From JBBDNC01 sp040877875 (GTDB lineage: Bacteria; Bacteroidota; Rhodothermia; Balneolales; Balneolaceae): a stretch of 10,424 bases of DNA. The notes below the pieces were generated by a model that was given only the letters and a program-made list of their open reading frames with translations, was not told the origin of the DNA and did not search any database. This document shows positions 1-6,820 of this stretch, piece after piece. The first letter of the stretch is position 1. Every line of letters starts with the position of its first letter. The DNA lies in the NCBI GenBank assembly GCA_040877875.1, contig JBBDNC010000203.1, positions 1 through 10,424 of the forward strand. The letters are read 5' to 3'. The translations under genes were made by a program, and so were the position numbers.

Positions 1-1
1 A

Positions 2-118
2 GTGGCCGGCCGGCCGGTCAGCGTGAAGGAGTCATTCAGTCCGATTGATCCGGAATTGAAGAAAGGAGTCAATATAATGCAAAGTGGGAACGACAAATCG
101 AATTGTACAATAAATTGA
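2..118 (+). CDS. Possible 3' tail of an upstream gene (unidentified, uncertain)
   Basis: This frame is open from the left edge to a TGA at 116-118 and reads VAGRPVSVKESFSPIDPELK followed by a less protein-like end. It may be the C-terminus of a gene outside the window. By operon habit that would be an RND adaptor or a TolC-like protein, but no motif supports either. A second frame, open from 49 to a TGA at 142-144, reads like a natural helix (NAKWERQIELYNKLKSFRQ). A -1 shift near 59-66 would join the two. With under 50 codons visible I cannot choose between a true tail, a frameshifted tail and chance. Confidence 0.25.
   Translation: MAGRPVSVKESFSPIDPELKKGVNIMQSGNDKSNCTIN
4..17. repeat. GGCC tetranucleotide run
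   Basis: The 14 bases read GGCC three and a half times and are fully self-complementary. This is much more GC-rich than the bases that follow. If the upstream frame is coding, the run lies inside its last codons. Such runs are prone to polymerase slippage and to assembly or sequencing errors. No function is proposed. Confidence 0.6.
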
Positions 119-139
119 AATCATTCAGACAAACAAATC

Positions 140-168
140 CATGATCGTGCATCATGCTGAAGTCAGCA
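140..168. promoter_or_regulatory. Two adjoining inverted repeats upstream of the pump operon
   Basis: CATGAT (140-145) and ATCATG (151-156) form a 6-bp dyad around a 5-base centre. TGCTGA (155-160) and TCAGCA (163-168) form a second 6-bp dyad that shares two bases with the first. The pair ends 37 bases before the start codon of the first permease. It could be an operator for a repressor controlling the pump, or mutually exclusive stems in a transcript leader. No T-tract follows, so an intrinsic terminator is unlikely. The repeats are short enough that chance is possible. Confidence 0.3.
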
Positions 169-209
169 ATCTTAAAAAAGGCATGAACAGTTTGAGTCAT
201 CCGTTATGA
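141..209 (+). other. Possible short leader ORF coupled to the first permease
   Basis: An ATG at 141 opens a 22-codon frame whose TGA (207-209) overlaps the permease ATG (206-208) as ATGA, the usual geometry of translational coupling. An in-frame ATG at 183 would give the 8-residue peptide MNSLSHPL and is preceded by AAAAAAGG. The permease start itself has no convincing Shine-Dalgarno sequence, so coupling would be one way to load ribosomes. The frame is very short and may be accidental. Confidence 0.2.
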
Positions 210-3200
210 AAAATCTATCAAAACTTGCAGTTAAACGACCGGTAACATTTCTGATGTCGACTCTGATCCTGATCGGGTTTGGCATCTACGGATTATCGAA
301 CCTCCGGTTGAATCTCTATCCGGACGTCTCTTTTCCAAGTATTACGGTATATACGGTATATGAAGGAGTTGCGCCGGAAGATATTGAAACACTGATTACC
401 CGTCCGATAGAAGAGGCGGTCGGCAGTGTTTCGGGCATTCAGCGCACACGGTCGCTGTCCAGCCAGGGTTCGTCGGTTGTTCAGCTTAATTTCAACTGGG
501 GAACCGACCTGTTTGTTGCGGAAACCGAGGTTCGCAAACGTCTGGATCAGATCCGCAGGAGTATCCCCCTGGATGCGGAACAACCCATTGTCTTTTCATA
601 CGATCCCAACGACGAGCCGATCGTTGTTCTCACTCTGACCTCCGATACCCGCAGCTCCCGGGAGCTGCGAACCCTCTCCCCCCAACAACTGGAGCAGCGT
701 TTGGAACGGATTGACGGAGTGGCTTCTGCCACAACAGCCGGTGGTTTGGAACGCCAGATCAATGTCCAGCTTAACAATGCGGATATGCGAGCCTATAATA
801 TCGATGTTGCGGCGGTTGCCAGTCGTCTCCAGCAGGAAAATCTTCAGGTCCCGGCGGGAGAACTCTCGGAAGGGGAAACCGTCTACTCTCTGCGCACAAT
901 CAGTGAATACAGAGACATTGATCAAATCCGAAATGCGATCGTAGCTGTCCGGGATGGAAATCCTGTTTACCTGAGAGATGTGGCAACGATTGAAGACGGG
1001 ATCGCTCAACCGATCGGAAATGTCCGGGTACAGGGAAATGACGGGGTGATTTTAAATATTTATAAGCAAAGTGACAGTAACATTGTCACCGCAGCCGGCG
1101 GGGTAACGGGAGAATTAAATGAGATAAGATCGATACTCCCACCGGATGTCCGGCTCGAAGTTCTGACAAACAAGGCGGATTTTATTGAGTTATCTATCCA
1201 AAACCTGATCCGGACGGGTATCCAGGCAATTGTACTGGTCATGATCATGTTGTTGCTGTTTCTCCGAAGCGGGCGGTCGTCCCTGATTGTAGCCATCTCG
1301 ATTCCGGTTTCTATCATTACCACCTTCAGCATCATGCATTGGGCGGATGTAAGCCTGAACATTATTTCACTGTCCGGCTTAACCCTCGCTGTGGGGCTGG
1401 TTGTGGACAATGCTGTAGTGGTGCTCGAAAATATTTTCAGATTTCATGAGGAAGGGGAAGATGAACACAATTCGGCTGTCTGGGGAGCCCAGGAAGTCTC
1501 CATGCCGATCGTCATGTCAACGCTGACTACACTTGTGGTCTTCCTGCCTGTCTTGTTTGTTCCCGGCATCGCAGGATTATTGTTCCGGGATTTAGCCCTC
1601 ACCATCTCTTTTGCTCTCGTGGTGTCCGTACTGGTTGCCTTGACAATCATCCCGTTGTTGAGCTCACGTCTGTTTCAATCCGAAAATCTTGAAAAAGACC
1701 TGACCTCTTCGGAATCTCTGTTCCAGCGGTTCCTGAAGTGGAGAAAACAGTCGGCCTGGACCCGTCTTGCCAGCATTCCGGGGTTTCTGGTCCTGATTCC
1801 CCTGTACCCGTTTATCTATCTCGGCAAGCGGGGATTTACCGCTACCGGGTTTTTTTTCAAATTAAACGTAGCTCCCCGATTGGAAAAACTTTTTGACCGG
1901 ACGGAACAATCCTACAAATCTTTGATTGACAAACTGTTGCATTATAGTGGATGGGTCATTACCGCTGCATTTGCTTTCCTGGTTCTGACGCTACCCATCT
2001 TTTACCAGCTCGGGGGTGAATTTTTCCCTGAAGTGGACGAAAACAACATCGTTCTCGAAGTACAGCGTGAACCGGGTGTCAACCTGTTTGAACTCGAACG
2101 GACGATATTTCAAGTCGAAGAAATTATCCGCCGGGAAGTCCCCGAAGCCAGGCTCATTGTCTCGGATTATGGCGATAAAACGGGAATTGAAGGTGCCAAC
2201 AACCCGGGCGGAAACAAGGGGACGGTACGAATCGACCTGGTGCCGATTGATCAGCGTAACCGGTCTCAATTTGTGATAACGGATCGGCTTCTCGAAGAAC
2301 TGGCTGTAGTTCCCGGTGCCAGTATCCGGGAAGTCCGGGAAGACCCCCTGAGTCCTGACGGAGAAACGGGATTAATTATCCAGATTTACGGATTTGACCC
2401 CGACGTCAGGCAGGAACTTGCCACTGTGGCAATGGATCAGCTTCGCAATACGGAAGGAATTGTCAATCTCTTCAGTTCAGCCGATCAGGGACGCCCCGAG
2501 TTAAGAATTGAAATGGACAGGGAGCGAATTGCCAGGTCGGGCATGAATGTTTCCCAAGTTACTACAGCAGTCAGCAACGCCGTTCGCGGCAATGTTGCGA
2601 CGACATTTGTAGACCAGGGAATTGAATTCGAAGTACTGGTTCAACTGGATGCCTCCGATCGATCCGAATCCACCGCTCTCCGGGAAATCCAGATCCAGAC
2701 CCCGGATGGAGTCTGGATGCCATTGAAAAACCTGGCCAATATCAATCGCTATAGCGGCCCGTCAAGTATAATTCGCGTAAATCAGGAACGAATGGTTGAA
2801 ATTGAAGCGGATCTTGCCGGAATGGACTTGAAAACAGCAACTGAAGAAGCCCGCTCTATTCTCGACCGGATTAATTGGCCGGAGGGATACCGGTATGAAG
2901 TGGCAGGCTCGGCTGAAGAACAGCAGGAATCGTTTTATTTTCTGATGATCGCATTTATGATTGCCGGCATTTTGACCTACATGGTAATGGCTTCTCAATT
3001 CGAAAGCCTGGTTGAACCCTTTATCATCCTCGTAACTATTCCGCTGGCCCTGAGTGGAGTGCTGCTGATATTGTGGATCACCCAAACCCCGGTTAGTGTA
3101 ACGGCTATGGTTGGCTTGGTTTTGTTGACCGGAATTGTAGTGAATAACGGCATCGTAATGATCGACTATATTAAAATTCTTCAATCACGGGGGCAACAAC

Positions 3201-3478
3201 GGCACGAGGCGATTGTGAACGGGGCCAGCCGGCGTTTGCGGCCCATCCTTATGACCGCTTTAACAACGATTCTTGCCATGGTGCCCCTGGCTTTACAACT
3301 TGGAGCGGGCGCAGAAACGTGGAGTCCCATGGCCCGTACGGTGATCGGCGGACTCGCGATGTCAACGGTTTTGATGCTGTTTGCCGTCCCCTGTATGTAT
3401 TATTTAGTCAACAGGACGGTCGAAAAACTCGGATTTAACGCCATCCATAAGGAAGATCCGCTTTTGGAACAGGAATAA
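206..3478 (+). CDS. RND efflux permease, HAE1/AcrB type (first of tandem pair)
   Basis: Inner-membrane, proton-driven RND transporter of 1090 residues, probably exporting drugs or other amphiphiles through an adaptor and a TolC-like channel. It shows the duplicated RND layout: TM1 about 13-31, periplasmic domain 32-335, TM2-TM6 about 337-486, TM7 about 581-600, periplasmic domain 600-905, TM8-TM12 about 907-1068. TM4 has VDNAVVVLEN with Asp401 at the AcrB Asp407 position and Asn402 in place of Asp408. TM10 has VVNNGIVMIDY with Asn980 where AcrB has Lys940. Arg1010 and Thr1017 (RLRPILMT) match AcrB Arg971 and Thr978. These residues fit HAE1 rather than the metal-exporting CzcA type. The TM6-TM7 linker (487-580) is about twice the AcrB length. 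The start at 206 is fixed by an in-frame stop at 173-175 and the typical MKNLSKLAVKRPVTFLM beginning. The family call is sure; the substrate is unknown. Confidence 0.95.
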   Translation: MKNLSKLAVKRPVTFLMSTLILIGFGIYGLSNLRLNLYPDVSFPSITVYTVYEGVAPEDIETLITRPIEEAVGSVSGIQRTRSLSSQGSSVVQLNFNWGTDLFVAETEVRKRLDQIRRSIPLDAEQPIVFSYDPNDEPIVVLTLTSDTRSSRELRTLSPQQLEQRLERIDGVASATTAGGLERQINVQLNNADMRAYNIDVAAVASRLQQENLQVPAGELSEGETVYSLRTISEYRDIDQIRNAIVAVRDGNPVYLRDVATIEDGIAQPIGNVRVQGNDGVILNIYKQSDSNIVTAAGGVTGELNEIRSILPPDVRLEVLTNKADFIELSIQNLIRTGIQAIVLVMIMLLLFLRSGRSSLIVAISIPVSIITTFSIMHWADVSLNIISLSGLTLAVGLVVDNAVVVLENIFRFHEEGEDEHNSAVWGAQEVSMPIVMSTLTTLVVFLPVLFVPGIAGLLFRDLALTISFALVVSVLVALTIIPLLSSRLFQSENLEKDLTSSESLFQRFLKWRKQSAWTRLASIPGFLVLIPLYPFIYLGKRGFTATGFFFKLNVAPRLEKLFDRTEQSYKSLIDKLLHYSGWVITAAFAFLVLTLPIFYQLGGEFFPEVDENNIVLEVQREPGVNLFELERTIFQVEEIIRREVPEARLIVSDYGDKTGIEGANNPGGNKGTVRIDLVPIDQRNRSQFVITDRLLEELAVVPGASIREVREDPLSPDGETGLIIQIYGFDPDVRQELATVAMDQLRNTEGIVNLFSSADQGRPELRIEMDRERIARSGMNVSQVTTAVSNAVRGNVATTFVDQGIEFEVLVQLDASDRSESTALREIQIQTPDGVWMPLKNLANINRYSGPSSIIRVNQERMVEIEADLAGMDLKTATEEARSILDRINWPEGYRYEVAGSAEEQQESFYFLMIAFMIAGILTYMVMASQFESLVEPFIILVTIPLALSGVLLILWITQTPVSVTAMVGLVLLTGIVVNNGIVMIDYIKILQSRGQQRHEAIVNGASRRLRPILMTALTTILAMVPLALQLGAGAETWSPMARTVIGGLAMSTVLMLFAVPCMYYLVNRTVEKLGFNAIHKEDPLLEQE

Positions 3479-3518
3479 ACAGGATATGACAAACCATTCT
3501 TAATCATGTAAATATTTT

Positions 3519-3523
3519 GAGGA
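3519..3523 (+). promoter_or_regulatory. Ribosome binding site of the second permease
   Basis: GAGGA lies 7 bases before the ATG at 3531, a normal Shine-Dalgarno distance. A second GGAG directly abuts the ATG and is too close to act. This supports 3531 as the start. The first permease, by contrast, has no comparable site. The 52-base gap between the permeases shows no hairpin and no convincing promoter, so co-transcription is likely. Confidence 0.6.
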
Positions 3524-3530
3524 CCCGGAG

Positions 3531-6500
3531 ATGAGAAAAATTACCATAACAGAGAAGATTCTAAAGCGTCCGATAACGGTGTTTATGTTCTCGTTAATGG
3601 TCATCGGATTCGGACTGTTTTCCCTGTCCAATTTAAAAGTTACCCTCATGCCGACCTTTAATATCCCGGTGTTGGCCGTGTCGGTAAACTATCAAAACGT
3701 AGCCCCTGACGACATGTCGCGGTTAGTCGTCCAGCCGATTGAAGGGGCGATTATGGGGGTCGAAGGGATTGAATCCCTTGAATCGAATGTTCGCCAGGGT
3801 GGAGCATTTCTCATCCTGCGGCTGAAACCGAACGTAAATATTCAGAAAACGGAATTAAAACTCCGCGAATCGATGGACAGGATTCGGGCAGACTTGCCTG
3901 CGGAAGCAAATGAACCGGTTATTTTTCAGTTTGATCCCGACCGTGCACCGATCCTTGAAATCAGCCTGGAATCTCCGGCCATGGCACTGGATGAACTCCG
4001 CAACCTTTCCGAAGAGTTTGTCGAACCCCGTTTTGAACGCCTGCCGGGCGTTGCTTCAGCAGATACCCGGGGAGGATTCCGTCGTAATTTCTATGTGAAT
4101 GTAGACCCGCAGGCAATGGCACGTCACCGGGTCGTCCCCTCTGAAATCACCAGTGCACTTTCAAATAACAATGTACAACAACCTCTTGGTAATTTGGTCA
4201 CCGACCGTCTGAGTTACAGTATCCGGGCTGAATCTACCTACAGGGATATTGAAGAGATCAGGCAAACTATCATACGGCTTGAAGAAGACGGCACTCCCAT
4301 CCGGGTGTCCGATGTGGCAGATGTTGAAAACACGTATGAAGATATCAGTTCCATCGTTGAGGTAAACGGCCAGAACAGTGTTACGGTGAGAGTGCAAAAA
4401 CAGTCGGATGCCAATACCCTGGATGTAGCTCAGGCGGTTATATTCGAGATGGCCCAATTTGAGGAGAATCTCCCACCCAATGTCTCAATGCAGGTACTGA
4501 GCAATGAGGGGAAGTTTATCGAGGATTCAATCAGTAACCTTGCACAATCCGCACTTATCGCCCTGGTCGTGGTCGTATTGATTCTGCTGATGTTCATGGG
4601 AGGATGGCGGATCGCTTTTGTGGTTGCCATGAGCATCCCTGTATCTCTTACGGCTACGTTTGCCGCCATGTACTTTATGGATATCAGCCTCAATATCATC
4701 TCCATTACCGGCCTGGCTCTCGCCATCGGACTGCTCGTAGATAACTCTATTGTGGTTTCGGAAAGTATCTCCAACAAACTCGAAGAAGGGCACCGAAAAT
4801 TCCAGGCGGCCTTGCTGGGCACCAATGAGGTTGCAGGAGCCTTGCTGGGTTCTACCCTTACAACTCTCGCCGTCTTCGTTCCCATTCTTGGAGTCAGCGG
4901 AGTAACCGGCACTGTAACCCGGGATCTTGCCTTAACCATTTCCATTGCCATTACGAGTTCCTATCTCGCATCTATCGTATTAATCCCGGTTCTGGCCTCA
5001 CTGGTCATGCGGAAAGAAAAATTCAAGAAAAGCAGCGGTACCTTTTCGTGGTTTCATTCTCTTGAAAAAAATTACGGCCGGATACTCTTCTGGCTGCTCC
5101 GCAGAAAATACGTGGTGGGACTTACCGTGCTCCTGATTCTCGGCGGCTCTTTTTACCTGTTCCGAACGATTCCGGGTGAGTTTTTTCCAGCAACTGACAC
5201 CGGCGAATTCCGGGTACAGGTAACCCTGCCTGTCGGCACTCCCCTTACCAAAACGGCCGATATGATGCGAAGCTATTCCGAGGAATTGAGAGCCCTTCCG
5301 GAAGTCAAAACCGTTATCACCGGCATCGGAGAACAACGACGCAGTACGGGCAGTAATCTCGGAGAGTTGAATATTCTGCTGGTTGAGCAGCACGAACGTG
5401 GTAAAACCTCGGGTGACATGATGATGGACGTTGAACAAATGCTTCAGGAACCCGGTGTGGACCTGGAGATCTCGGGCGGCTCCGGCGGACCCGCGGGACT
5501 TGGCTTTCTCGGCAGAGGGCGCTGGGGACCGGGGGGAGATATCCAGGTCTCCCTGATTGGCCCGGACATGGATCTCCTCCAGCAGATCTCCCATCGGATC
5601 GAAGACCGCTTTGCCGAGGACCCGAACGTCCTCTCCATCAATAACGGCCGCACGCGTCCCTCGACCGAAATTCATTACCTTCTGGATCGTGAACGGATCA
5701 ACCGAATCGGTGCCACATCAGGACAAGTGGCTAACTCCTTCGGGGCCCAGGCACGGGGGACAAGGGCCGGATTTTTTCTTGAAGACGGAAGGGAAATTCC
5801 GATTCAGGTTCGAAACGAACAGGAGCAATTTCGTCATCGTGAAGACCTGTTTACCCTGGAGCTTCTCCAGATTGAGGATCAGCGGGTGCCGATCACAGCT
5901 CTCGGTTCTTTTGAATTCAGCGAAGGAGTCGGAAACATTACACGCCGGGACCGGGAAACCCTGCTTGATGTCAATGTCCGAATCCGCGGGGATATCGAAG
6001 AATACCGGGGAATCCTCCGGGATGTCCTGACCGAAGAAATTGTTTTGCCGGACGGTTACCGGTACGAGTTTACCGGGGCCTTCCAGGACGAGAACGAAAG
6101 TTCCCGTCAACTCGGACTGGCAGCACTCCTGGCCCTCTTACTCACCTATATGGTCATGGCCTCCCTTTTTGAAAACCTGAGGGATCCTTTCATCATTATG
6201 TTTACCGTTCCGTTAGCCTTTTTCGGTTCTCTCCTGATATTGTTTATCACCAGCACACCGCTGAGTGTCCCGGCCTATATCGGAATCGTTCTCCTGGTCG
6301 GCATTGTAGTGAACAACGGAATTGTGTTGGTTGATTACATTCACCAGTATACCCGAACATCCGTTGAGCAAGAAGGTAAATCCTACCTGATGCTGTTCCT
6401 GCAAGCTTGCAAACGCCGGATGCGGCCGATTGTACTGACTGCAATGACGACCATTTTTTCCATGATTCCCCTGGCCCTGGAAATGGGTGCCGGCGCAGAA

Positions 6501-6647
6501 ACATGGAGCCCGTTAGCCAAATCGGTGATCGGCGGACTGGCCTTTGCCACGATTCTGACCTTGTTTGTTGTCCCGGCTGTGGTGATTGCCATTTCAAAAG
6601 CACGAAGAGAATGGATAGAAGAGGGACTGGATTCAGTCGGAAATTAA
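3531..6647 (+). CDS. RND efflux permease, HAE1/AcrB type (second of tandem pair)
   Basis: A second full-length RND permease, 1038 residues and close to AcrB in size. TM1 about 14-33, TM2-TM6 about 339-491, TM7 about 527-545, TM8-TM12 about 860-1020, with two large periplasmic regions between. TM4 reads GLLVDNSIVVSES (Asp404, Asn405), TM10 reads GIVVNNGIVLVDY (Asn928 at the AcrB Lys940 position), and TM11 reads RMRPIVLT (Arg963, Thr970). It therefore shares the altered proton-relay set of its neighbour. It is clearly a diverged paralogue of that neighbour, with the best match at the C-terminal GAGAETWSP block. The periplasmic part holds a glycine-rich loop (648-669, 11 Gly of 22) missing from the first permease. 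The tandem arrangement recalls MdtB/MdtC, where both permeases join one trimer; that is inference here. No adaptor follows it, so adaptor and channel must be encoded upstream or elsewhere. Confidence 0.95.
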   Translation: MRKITITEKILKRPITVFMFSLMVIGFGLFSLSNLKVTLMPTFNIPVLAVSVNYQNVAPDDMSRLVVQPIEGAIMGVEGIESLESNVRQGGAFLILRLKPNVNIQKTELKLRESMDRIRADLPAEANEPVIFQFDPDRAPILEISLESPAMALDELRNLSEEFVEPRFERLPGVASADTRGGFRRNFYVNVDPQAMARHRVVPSEITSALSNNNVQQPLGNLVTDRLSYSIRAESTYRDIEEIRQTIIRLEEDGTPIRVSDVADVENTYEDISSIVEVNGQNSVTVRVQKQSDANTLDVAQAVIFEMAQFEENLPPNVSMQVLSNEGKFIEDSISNLAQSALIALVVVVLILLMFMGGWRIAFVVAMSIPVSLTATFAAMYFMDISLNIISITGLALAIGLLVDNSIVVSESISNKLEEGHRKFQAALLGTNEVAGALLGSTLTTLAVFVPILGVSGVTGTVTRDLALTISIAITSSYLASIVLIPVLASLVMRKEKFKKSSGTFSWFHSLEKNYGRILFWLLRRKYVVGLTVLLILGGSFYLFRTIPGEFFPATDTGEFRVQVTLPVGTPLTKTADMMRSYSEELRALPEVKTVITGIGEQRRSTGSNLGELNILLVEQHERGKTSGDMMMDVEQMLQEPGVDLEISGGSGGPAGLGFLGRGRWGPGGDIQVSLIGPDMDLLQQISHRIEDRFAEDPNVLSINNGRTRPSTEIHYLLDRERINRIGATSGQVANSFGAQARGTRAGFFLEDGREIPIQVRNEQEQFRHREDLFTLELLQIEDQRVPITALGSFEFSEGVGNITRRDRETLLDVNVRIRGDIEEYRGILRDVLTEEIVLPDGYRYEFTGAFQDENESSRQLGLAALLALLLTYMVMASLFENLRDPFIIMFTVPLAFFGSLLILFITSTPLSVPAYIGIVLLVGIVVNNGIVLVDYIHQYTRTSVEQEGKSYLMLFLQACKRRMRPIVLTAMTTIFSMIPLALEMGAGAETWSPLAKSVIGGLAFATILTLFVVPAVVIAISKARREWIEEGLDSVGN

Positions 6648-6658
6648 GATTTAGTGAT

Positions 6659-6687
6659 AGAGAAGGCAGAGGTTTTCGGCCTTCTCT
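6659..6687. terminator. Hairpin between convergent genes, likely bidirectional terminator
   Basis: AGAGAAGGC (6659-6667) pairs perfectly with GCCTTCTCT (6679-6687), giving a 9-bp stem and an 11-base loop. It begins 12 bases after the stop of the second permease and lies downstream of the minus-strand protease. This is where a shared terminator is expected. Neither side has a clean T-tract; the protease-direction side is only AT-rich. Termination is therefore probable from position rather than proven by sequence. Confidence 0.5.
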
Positions 6688-6750
6688 CATTCGGGACACA
6701 CTCCTTGTGATCCCCCCTGTATCAGTCGGCGAATCGGGCTACTTCTCGGT

Positions 6751-6805
6751 GGGGACAATTTCCCCGGCAAGCTCTTCACTTCATCCCTTCATTCATTCTG
6801 CCGGG
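6751..6805. other. Alternative weak hairpins downstream of the protease gene
   Basis: GGGGA (6751-6755) can pair with TCCCC (6761-6765). Alternatively, CCCGGCA (6763-6769) can pair with TGCCGGG (6799-6805) across a 29-base loop. The two pairings compete for 6763-6765. In the protease transcript they lie just after the stop codon and before the stronger hairpin at 6659-6687. They may protect or fold the 3' end of that mRNA. Neither is followed by a T-tract, and they may have no role. Confidence 0.25.
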
Positions 6806-6820
6806 AGTAGACAGTCCTTA

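Noticed and set aside
73..78. An exact TATAAT as a promoter -10 box
   Set aside because: No -35-like element lies at suitable spacing, it may fall inside the tail of an upstream gene, and Bacteroidota-type promoters use a different -7 element that is not seen here.
206..3478. Metal-exporting CzcA/CusA-type permease
   Set aside because: TM4 reads VDNAVVVLEN rather than the Asp/Glu pattern of heavy-metal RND proteins, and no Met-rich periplasmic metal site is evident.
3479..3530. Internal promoter between the two permeases, suggested by the AT-rich ATATTTTG
   Set aside because: It does not match TANNTTTG and has no partner element. The short gap and the Shine-Dalgarno sequence favour co-transcription.
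4998..5675. A 225-codon minus-strand open frame
   Set aside because: It is antisense to the second RND permease, which is intact and conserved across this stretch. The antisense product shows no recognisable motif.
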